From: a virus
Reading direction: 5' to 3' (one strand)
Length of the DNA stretch: 24,186 bases
Virus record (IMG/VR): IMGVR_UViG_3300030333_002814
Span: 1-24,186 of that record
Position numbers and translations under genes: made by a program. Within the stretch, counting starts at the first letter, position 1. Each line of letters begins with the position of its first letter. Shown here one piece after another: positions 1 through 6,695 of the stretch. Under the pieces are notes generated by a model. That model was not told the DNA's origin. It saw nothing but the letters and a program-made list of their open reading frames with translations, and did no database searches.

Positions 1-1
1 A

Positions 2-463
2 ATTGCACAATGGGCTGAGAAGTCTAATACTCTTGCGGAAAAAATAAGTGTTGATAATTTGACCTATACTACTAACGATGGTAATAGGATAGCGACAACA
101 TGGAACTTCTCAGACCTAAGCACTACTGCTCTTTATGAGGCATTTAGGTGTGATTCTATGAACGGACAGAAGTTTAATCAATATGTGATGTCCTTTCAAG
201 AGCCCAATGAATTAGAAATACGAGTCGGTGCTGATTTGAAAGGTAAAACTATTACGAAAATAGAAAGTCAGCCCTTCACGACTCCTGTTGGCGAAGATAC
301 GGGCTTTACTGCTACCTATGGTGGCGGCCTTGAGCATATCTTTCAACACTTGAACAGCGACATAGGCATCCATGTTTGGGATTTCACAGAAGCAGGTATG
401 GGCTACCCTATGTTAATCACGCTCGGAGATGGTGATTACATCTTTCAAGCATCACATTTATAA
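2..463 (+). CDS. Sliding clamp (PCNA)-like protein, C-terminal fragment
   Basis: The reading frame is open from the left edge, so this is the last 153 residues of a longer protein whose start lies outside the window. A TTG at 59 is internal to the open frame and is unlikely to be the start. The alternating beta/alpha pattern resembles the second half of a PCNA monomer: a strand-rich part (NELEIRVGADLKG), a short helix (GGGLEHIFQHL), and then a strand pair ending in GYPMLITLGDGDYIFQASHL. That end matches the usual PCNA finish, where a conserved Pro-Leu strand is followed by a short turn and an AP(R/x) tail. The role would be a ring-shaped processivity factor for the DNA polymerase encoded 370 bases downstream. 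Its position in front of a family B polymerase with a PIP-like tail supports the idea. Divergence is high and only part is visible, so this is a structural-pattern call rather than a clear motif match. Confidence 0.45.
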   Translation: MAQWAEKSNTLAEKISVDNLTYTTNDGNRIATTWNFSDLSTTALYEAFRCDSMNGQKFNQYVMSFQEPNELEIRVGADLKGKTITKIESQPFTTPVGEDTGFTATYGGGLEHIFQHLNSDIGIHVWDFTEAGMGYPMLITLGDGDYIFQASHL

Positions 464-485
464 CCGTAATTTTTGAGGCATAAAC

Positions 486-677
486 ATGAAAGCAAATAAA
501 AGTTGGCGAAGGGTGCAATCCGCTTATGGTATGTCTTATTTAGACATAAATGAGATTGTAGCCATAACAAAAAGAAATGAAGAAGGCGAAAGTTATGATA
601 TACACATGGCTTCGGGGTCTATTTTTACCACCCCGCACTTGATGCCGTTCATGGAAGACATAATGGCGTTGGCGTGA
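486..677 (+). CDS. Small hypothetical protein (63 aa)
   Basis: I do not recognise this protein. It begins with ATG behind a TTTTGAGGC stretch that can act as a ribosome binding site, 22 bases after the preceding stop codon, and it ends 4 bases before the next gene. It starts with a basic segment (MKANKSWRRV) and is otherwise mixed alpha/beta with no cysteines, no membrane segment and no catalytic motif. Its place in an unbroken co-directional operon with clamp-like and polymerase genes makes it a likely real gene with a replication-related accessory role, but that role is only inferred from position. Confidence 0.6.
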   Translation: MKANKSWRRVQSAYGMSYLDINEIVAITKRNEEGESYDIHMASGSIFTTPHLMPFMEDIMALA

Positions 678-681
678 TACT

Positions 682-840
682 ATGGGGCAATACACACCAC
701 CGACAGAAGATTGCGCTAATTGTGGCGCTCGCTTCTCATGGTTGTTTGTTGATAGTATAGCAGAAGGCGACATTTACGAATGCGAAAAGTGTAATAATAT
801 TATTCTAAAAGTATTTGAAGTGGTTAGCGATGATAATTGA
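682..840 (+). CDS. Small zinc ribbon protein (52 aa)
   Basis: A 52-residue protein with two CxxC pairs, C11/C14 and C34/C37, spaced by 19 residues. This is the classic four-cysteine zinc ribbon layout. It starts at ATG 682 with GTGAT just upstream, and its stop codon lies 11 bases inside the DNA polymerase gene (ATG 830), so translation of the two is probably coupled. Zinc ribbons of this size usually mediate contact with DNA, RNA or a protein partner. No enzymatic part is present. It is the first of a series of small CxxC proteins, each lying directly before an enzyme gene in this operon. The cysteine pattern and tight packing make it a credible gene. The function is unknown. Confidence 0.7.
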   Translation: MGQYTPPTEDCANCGARFSWLFVDSIAEGDIYECEKCNNIILKVFEVVSDDN

Positions 841-3055
841 AAGCAAAGGCAGAACTGTTATCGTTAGAGGTCGTGATAATGCTGGTAAAAGATACGAGAA
901 AAGTATTACGGGCCATTGGCCGTATTGTTTTGTTAGGACTGAGGATGCCGAGTATGCCGCCGAAGGAGTAGCCGTTAAACATGGCTACACCGGACTTTAC
1001 GGCGAAGAACTATCTAAGATTTCTTGCACTTCTGATTATGATGTAAAACAGATAGCAAAGCGAGAACAGACATGGGAAGGCAATTTACCCTATGTTAATC
1101 AAGTATTGGCTGACTACATCAACGAGGGCAACCCACGCTTTGAGAACTACAAACACCGCACATGGTATCTTGATGCCGAGTGGTCGCCCTCAACAGGGAA
1201 ACTACGATGTATTGTAGTCTATGATAACTTTAGCGAAAAAGAATATGTGTGGTTTGTGCATCACAACATAGAAGAAGAAAAAGACGGTAAAGGCGTGCCG
1301 TTCAAGACCTTCGGTGATTTTGAATATGAAACTCCCGCTATGGCTTTCCCTACTGAGAAATCTATGCTTATCCATTTCTTGCGACATATCAAGGCTTGCG
1401 ACCCCGACATCATCACCGGATGGTATGTGGTCGGCGCAGATATTAAGACAATCATAGAGAGATGTCGTGCTAATCATCTGTCCGAGTATTCTCTATCTCC
1501 TATGCGTAAGATACGATACGAATACAAAGATTGGTCGCAGCCTATTGTTGGTCGTAATTGTATAGATTTGATGATAGCCGTTGCTAAACTATGGGAGTTG
1601 AAGAATGGAAAACTACCGTCATACAAACTCGATGATGTAGCCTACGAAATATTAGGGGAAAAGAAAGTCGAGTTAGAACACGGACACGATACATGGTTTG
1701 AAGATAAGCCGCTGTATATCCACTACTGCCGTCAAGATGTTCGACTGTTGCCCAAATTGGATGAGGCCGTGAATGCTCTCGACTACTATACATCGCTACA
1801 ACATATTGTTCAATGCGATATTCGTTCAACACCGTTTATCACACAGATGTTTACACAATTAGTCTTAACAGACCCCGACTTCGACCGAAGAATCCCATCG
1901 AAACCACAGTTCGATAAGGTGGATTACGAGGGCGCAGACATCTTAGATGTGAATGCTGGTGTGTATGATAATGTGGGTATCTTAGATATTAGGGCCATGT
2001 ATCACAGCAACGCAGATAAATACAATATTTCATGGGACACCTTAGATGAAAACGGACAGGACTGCGGGAACGGAACTAAGTTCCGGCGGGGAGAGAAGGG
2101 ATTGTTGGTTCGGCAGATGGATAAAATGACTGAACTTAGAAATACCTTTAAATTAAAAATGATTATGAGCGAGGGTAAGCAAAGAGCAAAATGGGATTGT
2201 ATGCAGTTCGCCGCTAAGACTCTCGTTGCTTCTATGTATGGAGTGGCGGGAGATGCTAAGTATGGAATGTATCACCCCGAAATAGCCGCCGCTATCACCC
2301 ACACATCACGAAACACATTGGGAGAGTTGATGATTGAAGCACAGCGCGTTGGCTTTGAGGTTATCTATGGGCATACCGACTCGGTATTTTGCACTATACC
2401 TTCACCCGAAAAGGGCATGGAACTTTTACCGCAAATAAACGAGAGAATGTCGCCTATCGTGGTTGAGTTTGAGAAATGGTGTAGTCGTCTTATCATGGTT
2501 GCTAAGAATCGCTACACAGGTAGGGTTGCATGGTCTGATGGAGAATACCATGAGCCGAATATTTATGTTAAAGGTATTGAGATGAAGCAGTCAAGGATGC
2601 CGCCCGTGATGAAAGAGGCCATGAATACTACCATATCGGGCATACTAAATGACGAATCCGAAATCCGTATCACAGCGCGAAATTTATCTCTAATAGACAG
2701 TATATTAGGGGGTAAAATAGACCCGTTAGAATTGTGTATGAAAGGAAAGATAGAACGCGACCTTTCTAAGTATAAAGTTCTCTCCGGTTCGTCTGCTGCG
2801 GCGGCATGGGCCAACGAGTTCTTAGGTAAAGGGTATCGAGGCGGCTCATTCTTCTTAGTTAGTATTAACGAAGACGGTAAATACATTGGCTTTGACGAAC
2901 CTTCTGAAATTGAAGGGATAACTAACATTGGGGCAAAAGTAATGACGGATAGATTTATTATAAAGAAAATATTGCCTTACTATGAATTGGCGGGTTGGGA
3001 TGCTCAACCACTTTTAAATGCACAAAATGGATTGGATATGATACAATGGATATGA
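830..3055 (+). CDS. polB: Family B DNA polymerase with 3'-5' exonuclease
   Basis: Replicative DNA polymerase of family B, 741 residues from ATG 830, a start that overlaps the previous stop codon. A TTG at 815 is possible but lies deeper in the previous gene. Exonuclease motifs are visible: Exo I YLDAEWS (D115, E117), Exo II around D204 (GWYVVGADIK, where families usually show an Asn and Phe-Asp) and Exo III YCRQD (Y299, D303). Polymerase motif A is LDIRAMYHSN (D386) where YPS is usual. Motif B is KTLVASMYG (K463, Y470), with Ala replacing the common Asn. Motif C is YGHTDS (D517) instead of YGDTDS. A thumb-type KGIEMKQSRMPP motif follows. Both essential metal-binding Asp residues (386, 517) and the exonuclease carboxylates are kept, so an active proofreading enzyme is expected. 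The extreme C terminus QNGLDMIQWI resembles a clamp-binding peptide. The fold assignment is secure and the host lineage is inferred. Confidence 0.96.
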   Translation: MIIESKGRTVIVRGRDNAGKRYEKSITGHWPYCFVRTEDAEYAAEGVAVKHGYTGLYGEELSKISCTSDYDVKQIAKREQTWEGNLPYVNQVLADYINEGNPRFENYKHRTWYLDAEWSPSTGKLRCIVVYDNFSEKEYVWFVHHNIEEEKDGKGVPFKTFGDFEYETPAMAFPTEKSMLIHFLRHIKACDPDIITGWYVVGADIKTIIERCRANHLSEYSLSPMRKIRYEYKDWSQPIVGRNCIDLMIAVAKLWELKNGKLPSYKLDDVAYEILGEKKVELEHGHDTWFEDKPLYIHYCRQDVRLLPKLDEAVNALDYYTSLQHIVQCDIRSTPFITQMFTQLVLTDPDFDRRIPSKPQFDKVDYEGADILDVNAGVYDNVGILDIRAMYHSNADKYNISWDTLDENGQDCGNGTKFRRGEKGLLVRQMDKMTELRNTFKLKMIMSEGKQRAKWDCMQFAAKTLVASMYGVAGDAKYGMYHPEIAAAITHTSRNTLGELMIEAQRVGFEVIYGHTDSVFCTIPSPEKGMELLPQINERMSPIVVEFEKWCSRLIMVAKNRYTGRVAWSDGEYHEPNIYVKGIEMKQSRMPPVMKEAMNTTISGILNDESEIRITARNLSLIDSILGGKIDPLELCMKGKIERDLSKYKVLSGSSAAAAWANEFLGKGYRGGSFFLVSINEDGKYIGFDEPSEIEGITNIGAKVMTDRFIIKKILPYYELAGWDAQPLLNAQNGLDMIQWI

Positions 3056-3333
3056 AAAAGATAAGTAAAAAATGTAAAGCGGGCATGAGGGTGCATGGCG
3101 GTCATGTTTGGGATATTAGAAAGGCATGGTATAACCACAGTATAACAGCCCCTATGAGATGGAAAGGGGAGAACTCTAATTCTTCAAGAATAGTAAGCGA
3201 AGTATTGCTTGAATGTATTGACTGTAAAGAATCATATTGGGTTAGGTATGAGTCTAAACCAATTGAGGACATGGTTAAGGATGAACATTTTTCCTATGAG
3301 GATGAAGATGTAAAAAATGAAGTGTATTCATAG
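3052..3333 (+). CDS. Small Cys/His protein, possible zinc-binding (93 aa)
   Basis: I do not recognise this protein. I chose ATG 3052 because it overlaps the polymerase stop codon as ATGA, the typical coupling pattern here; ATG 3046 in the same frame adds two residues and cannot be excluded. It has a basic N terminus (MKKISKKCK), a C8...H15xxH18 group followed by Trp, and a CIDC pair at 55-58, so a single zinc site is possible. The C terminus is acidic (YEDEDVKNE). Its end overlaps the next gene by 17 bases. It sits between DNA polymerase and a PAPS-reductase-like enzyme, as another small metal-site protein preceding an enzyme. Confidence 0.65.
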   Translation: MKKISKKCKAGMRVHGGHVWDIRKAWYNHSITAPMRWKGENSNSSRIVSEVLLECIDCKESYWVRYESKPIEDMVKDEHFSYEDEDVKNEVYS

Positions 3334-4138
3334 TGATTTTATGGTTGATTATATCGTTATGTATTCCGGCGGCCTTACTTCTTTTGAGGCCGCAAGACTT
3401 ACGATAGAAAAATACGGTAAAAGTAATATTAGGCTATGGTTTGCGGACACATTAACCGAAGATGAAGACCTTTACCGATTCAATAAAGATGTCGAACAAT
3501 ATCTCGGTGTTGAAATAGAGGTTCTATCAGAAGGAGAAAGTGTTTGGGATATTTTTTTCAAGCATAGATTTTTGGGCAATACGAGAGCCGACCCGTGTAG
3601 CAAATTTTTGAAACGGAATAGTATAAAGAAAAAACTAAAAGAAGAATACCCCGACCCAAAAGATGCAATAGTAGTATTAGGGATGGATGATATAGAGGAC
3701 TGTAATAGGTGGGAACGGGCGGCTAAAGCGCAAGAGCCATACGAAACCTATTTTCCCTTGATTGAGCAAGGGCCTATACTAAAAAGTGAAATAATAAACT
3801 TTTTAGAGGGTGTTGGGATAGATGCGCCCCGCCTATATAGTATGGGATTTACTCATAATAATTGCGGCGGCTTTTGTGTAAAAGCGGGCTTAGGGCAGTT
3901 CGCGCATCTATACGAAACAATGCCCGAAAGATACCTTTACCATGAAAATAAAGAGCAAGAATTTAGAGACTTTATAGAAAAAGATGTATCTATTTTGAGA
4001 GATAGAAGGGGTGGTAAGACTTCACCGCTAACTATGAAAGACTTGAGGCGAAGAATAGAAGATGGGGAGAAGTTCGATTATGACGCGGGTTGGACTTGTA
4101 TGTGTTTTGTTGATACTAACGATTTTTCGTGGTTATAG
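3317..4138 (+). CDS. PAPS reductase-like PP-loop ATPase family protein
   Basis: The N terminus carries a PP-loop, YSGGLTS (residues 16-22), of the adenine nucleotide alpha-hydrolase superfamily. It is followed by a segment typical of PAPS reductase/sulfotransferase-like proteins (WFADTLTEDEDLYRF, RADPCSKFLK and GMDDIEDCNRWERA). Such enzymes adenylate a substrate or bind an adenylated sulfur donor. Five cysteines could hold a metal site or carry sulfur: C94, C183 and C187 (CGGFC), and C261 and C263 (CMC). No separate reductase tail or thioredoxin motif is seen. Relatives are common in tailed phages with unknown role. Nucleic acid thiolation or base modification is a fair inference but unproven. 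The start may be ATG 3317 (used here, overlapping the previous gene) or ATG 3341, which puts the PP-loop closer to the N terminus as is usual. The superfamily call is firm, the reaction is not. Confidence 0.85.
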   Translation: MKCIHSDFMVDYIVMYSGGLTSFEAARLTIEKYGKSNIRLWFADTLTEDEDLYRFNKDVEQYLGVEIEVLSEGESVWDIFFKHRFLGNTRADPCSKFLKRNSIKKKLKEEYPDPKDAIVVLGMDDIEDCNRWERAAKAQEPYETYFPLIEQGPILKSEIINFLEGVGIDAPRLYSMGFTHNNCGGFCVKAGLGQFAHLYETMPERYLYHENKEQEFRDFIEKDVSILRDRRGGKTSPLTMKDLRRRIEDGEKFDYDAGWTCMCFVDTNDFSWL

Positions 4139-4173
4139 AATTATTTATATGCGTGATAATCTGAGGAGATATT

Positions 4174-4464
4174 ATGGCTAAGAAAGTGAATGCCGAAGAC
4201 TTTGAGATATTCGTTAGAGAAGTGGCGACAGCCCTTACTATGATAGGCGCGGATTTAGGGAAAATGCAAACGCTATTGTATGCAAGTCTAAATCAGCAAG
4301 GATTCATTAATGAGATGAAGTGCCCTCATTGTAAAGAAGAATTGATGATACCTACCTTGCCGGACATAGAGCAAAGCGATAAATGCCCTGCTTGCGGAGA
4401 GAATATTCACGAAGGCACACAGACAACCTTTGAAACATGGGATTCGGGCGGCGAAGAAGAATGA
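4174..4464 (+). CDS. Zinc ribbon protein with N-terminal helical part (96 aa)
   Basis: It starts at ATG 4174 behind a strong GAGGAG ribosome binding site with a 5-base spacer. The first 45 residues look helical and amphipathic (EDFEIFVREVATALTMIG). A zinc ribbon follows: CPHC at 50-53 and CPAC at 71-74. The acidic tail ends WDSGGEEE. A 35-base gap precedes it, one of the few gaps in this operon; it contains TTTATAT at 4144-4150, which may be a weak internal promoter. The stop codon overlaps the start of the nuclease gene as ATGA, so the two are translationally coupled. The function is unknown. A DNA- or protein-binding partner of the downstream nuclease is inferred only from linkage. Confidence 0.75.
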   Translation: MAKKVNAEDFEIFVREVATALTMIGADLGKMQTLLYASLNQQGFINEMKCPHCKEELMIPTLPDIEQSDKCPACGENIHEGTQTTFETWDSGGEEE

Positions 4465-5312
4465 GAGCGACCGAAGAACAGTCGGCTTGTTCGACTTACA
4501 ATCCGATAGATGCCGACATAATAAGAATTAGTAAGTCCTCTTTGATGGGCTACATGAAGTGTCCGCGACAGTTCTTTTGGGGCTATGTCGCTGATATACC
4601 GCGTGCGCCACCTACTGAGGAGATGATACGCGGAACACACATTCACACAGTCATGGAGGCCGGAATACTTCAAGGACCGGACATGATAATGCCCGCTGCG
4701 ATTGAGCAGGGGGTCGAAGAAGACGAGGGCGTTGATTCTATGAATCTTCTTCTGCATCAGATAGCCCACGATATAGGCGGCTTTGATGTAGTCGAGGCCG
4801 AAGTCAAGCACGAAGTCTATGAGGAGTTCAACGGCCATGAGATTGTATGGGTCGGGTTGATTGACGGCGTGCTAAGACACCCCGAAACAGGCGACCTAAT
4901 CTTAGTTGAGTTGAAGACAGGTAATATGGGTGTGGCTAAGTTAGGCCGCACACGAAAAGAGTTAGTTTATTACACACGCCTTCTTCGCAAACTCGGCTAT
5001 GATAATGTGAGTCATTTCTTATACATATCACCCGATTACGAGATACCCGAAGACGGACAGGATAAACTCTTACTTGAAGGGCAAAAGAGAGGTAAGACCA
5101 TGTGGTTAGGGCCGGAACGCGGATTCGCCCTGCTTGAACCTATGTTGGAACGCTCGTATAATGCCTTTGAAGAATCTTTATACAACACAATAGATTCTTT
5201 AACAACCCACCAATGGCCGATGAAGTGGAACGACTATTTCTGTCCTATGTGGTGTGATTTTTCATTGAATTGTGAAGCAGAACTTAACGGAGTAAATGGG
5301 TGGGATGTATGA
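4461..5312 (+). CDS. Cas4/RecB-like PD-(D/E)XK nuclease with Fe-S cluster
   Basis: A 283-residue nuclease of the RecB/AddB/Cas4 group. The start ATG 4461 overlaps the upstream stop as ATGA. Visible parts are an N-terminal SKSSLMGYMKCPRQFFWGYV segment with the first cluster cysteine (C34), RGTHIH with H62, and the catalytic core IDGVL (D135) and VELKTG (E150, K152). A following helix has YYTRLLRKLGY in place of the QxxxY motif. A C-terminal cysteine group CPMWC...C (C261, C265, C271) together with C34 should hold a 4Fe-4S cluster. Such enzymes trim or cut single-stranded DNA ends in recombination and replication. No cas1 or cas2 gene or repeat array is nearby, so a viral recombination or replication role is more likely than CRISPR adaptation. 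It is coupled to the next zinc ribbon gene by an ATGA overlap. The family assignment is confident. Confidence 0.9.
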   Translation: MRATEEQSACSTYNPIDADIIRISKSSLMGYMKCPRQFFWGYVADIPRAPPTEEMIRGTHIHTVMEAGILQGPDMIMPAAIEQGVEEDEGVDSMNLLLHQIAHDIGGFDVVEAEVKHEVYEEFNGHEIVWVGLIDGVLRHPETGDLILVELKTGNMGVAKLGRTRKELVYYTRLLRKLGYDNVSHFLYISPDYEIPEDGQDKLLLEGQKRGKTMWLGPERGFALLEPMLERSYNAFEESLYNTIDSLTTHQWPMKWNDYFCPMWCDFSLNCEAELNGVNGWDV

Positions 5313-5488
5313 GTAGGGCCGGAGAAGCGAGAGATTTTATCGCAAAAATAGTTTGCGCCGCCTGTGGGTCTGATGACTTATGGGAAGGTTCAGAAGAAGT
5401 GTGGCGCGTCAATGGGCAAGAGGGTTCAGCACCGGAACGTGTTACCATTATTGCCTGTGAATGCGGGAGTCAGCAAGTCATCGGGTGA
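5309..5488 (+). CDS. Small zinc ribbon protein (59 aa)
   Basis: It starts at ATG 5309, overlapping the nuclease stop as ATGA; a GTG at 5300 would add three residues. Cysteine pairs are CAAC (C16, C19) and CEC (C50, C52), separated by 30 residues. The second pair is a compact CxC followed by Gly, which still fits a zinc ribbon. Between them lies a charged strand-rich part with two Trp residues. It ends 4 bases before the primase start, and its final codons (GGGTGA) provide the primase ribosome binding site. The function is unknown. The linkage suggests a partner of the nuclease or the primase. Confidence 0.72.
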   Translation: MSRAGEARDFIAKIVCAACGSDDLWEGSEEVWRVNGQEGSAPERVTIIACECGSQQVIG

Positions 5489-5492
5489 GCCT

Positions 5493-6500
5493 ATGATATT
5501 GTCTTTTCCGCGTGAAATCGGTTTGAGGCGCACGCCCTGTAATAACAAAGATGATTACGATAGTTATATCTCAAAAGTAAATGGTAAAGCATCCTGTTAT
5601 ACATCTCTCTATGCGTTTGAGAAATGCGATGATAGAATGTCTTGGAAAATGGATATTGAAAGCGTGGTTATGGATAGGGCGTGGTGGGATTTCGACACCA
5701 CCGAAGATACCACACTTGAAGATGTAAGGGCAGATGTTCTAACCTTACTATCCCGCCTTGAAGGCGATGTCCGAACTGTCTTTACAGGCAGGGGATTTCA
5801 TGTTCACCAATTTTTCGATACTCCGGTCAAAGGCACAGCAATAGCGAGGCACATTGACCGCTACCAAAGGCACGCCGCAAGAGGGCTAAAAACGCTTGAC
5901 GGCGTGGGCTTTCCGCAGAAACTTACACGCATACCGGACACCTATAATCCGAAGCGTGGTAGGTGGGCAGTCAATATAGATACAGTCGCTTTTAAGGCCG
6001 ACCCAAACTATGATATACCAACTCACCCCTCTAAAGAATTACAGCATCACGACCCATTTACGGGAGATGCACCCACTAATGGGTTCAACATAAGAAAATG
6101 GATTGCGGATAATCCCGTAACCGAAATAAGGCCCGAAGGGGTCTTACAGGCCGATATAGGCCACGCCGGACAGATACCAATACCACCGTGTATCGAGAAG
6201 GCAATAGAGGGAGATAATCCGAAGCACACAGCACGACTTGCGCTCGGTTATCATTTAGTGGAAAATCTTAGATGGTTTGCAGACCCAAAGTCGCTTACAT
6301 CTGAGCAACGAGAAAGTATTATTCAAGAAGCAATAAACTTTATCGAAAAACTAAATTGGCGGGATTTTAACCGTAGCATGACGAGAAGTCAGATTGAGTC
6401 CATCGTGGACCATGAGTTCTCGCCGTCATGTTCATGGTTGCAGACCCGCATAGGCTGCCCCGCTATCTGTTGGCGTGATGATGGAACAAGGAGAAATTAA
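5493..6500 (+). CDS. Primase: AEP catalytic domain fused to PriL-type Fe-S domain
   Basis: DNA primase, 335 residues from ATG 5493, which follows the ribosome binding site GGGTGA. A longer open frame reaching 5364 lies inside the previous gene and has no support. The catalytic archaeo-eukaryotic primase half shows motif I WWDFD (D66, D68), motif II TGRGFH (R100, H103) and motif III RIPDTYNPKRG (146-156). The usual third acidic residue just before motif III is not obvious, with D136 the nearest candidate. The C-terminal part (about 228-330) matches the primase large-subunit iron-sulfur domain: IPPC (C233), a KHTARLALGYHL helix, TRSQIESI, and SPSC...GCPAIC (C313, C322, C326). Archaeal cells normally split these functions into PriS and PriL, so here one chain combines RNA/DNA primer synthesis with the Fe-S domain needed for initiation. 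The call rests on strong motif agreement in both halves. Confidence 0.9.
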   Translation: MILSFPREIGLRRTPCNNKDDYDSYISKVNGKASCYTSLYAFEKCDDRMSWKMDIESVVMDRAWWDFDTTEDTTLEDVRADVLTLLSRLEGDVRTVFTGRGFHVHQFFDTPVKGTAIARHIDRYQRHAARGLKTLDGVGFPQKLTRIPDTYNPKRGRWAVNIDTVAFKADPNYDIPTHPSKELQHHDPFTGDAPTNGFNIRKWIADNPVTEIRPEGVLQADIGHAGQIPIPPCIEKAIEGDNPKHTARLALGYHLVENLRWFADPKSLTSEQRESIIQEAINFIEKLNWRDFNRSMTRSQIESIVDHEFSPSCSWLQTRIGCPAICWRDDGTRRN

Positions 6501-6501
6501 T

Positions 6502-6660
6502 ATGATGTCTTTACGCGAAATTAAAATAGAAGAAACAGCGGTTTGCGTTATGTGCAACCACAAATGGACTACTGAAAATGAAGTCGAGAAGTATTGTGGT
6601 AAATGTAAATCGCACATCGTAATCATACAGGATGAGGTCTATTACTCGCAGGGTTGGTAA
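6502..6660 (+). CDS. Small zinc ribbon protein (52 aa)
   Basis: It starts at ATG 6502 (or the adjacent ATG 6505), one base after the primase stop, with a clear AAGGAG ribosome binding site inside the end of the primase gene. Cysteines CVMC (C15, C18) and CGKC (C32, C35) lie 14 residues apart, a compact zinc ribbon. The C-terminal strand (SHIVIIQDEVYY) ends in an aromatic QGW tail. It immediately precedes the ERCC4 nuclease gene. Its role is unknown; this is the fifth small metal-site protein in this arm. Confidence 0.75.
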   Translation: MMSLREIKIEETAVCVMCNHKWTTENEVEKYCGKCKSHIVIIQDEVYYSQGW

Positions 6661-6695
6661 TACTCTTTAAGAAGGCTTCTCGTTGTCGTAGTTTT

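Noticed and set aside
3317-4138. QueC or a Dnd phosphorothioation enzyme
   Set aside because: The PP-loop fits the superfamily, but the cysteine layout is not that of QueC, and no dnd or queuosine partner genes are present.
4144-4150. TTTATAT as an internal promoter before the 96-aa zinc ribbon gene
   Set aside because: The gene has a strong ribosome binding site that a transcript starting 25 bases after this box would lose, and the match is short. Kept only as a remark in the gene entry.
4461-5312. CRISPR-associated Cas4
   Set aside because: No repeat array and no cas1, cas2 or effector gene. The neighbours are replication genes.
5364-5492. Upstream extension of the primase frame inside the zinc ribbon gene
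   Set aside because: The extension has no family resemblance and overlaps a better gene in another frame. ATG 5493 has a proper ribosome binding site right after the preceding stop.
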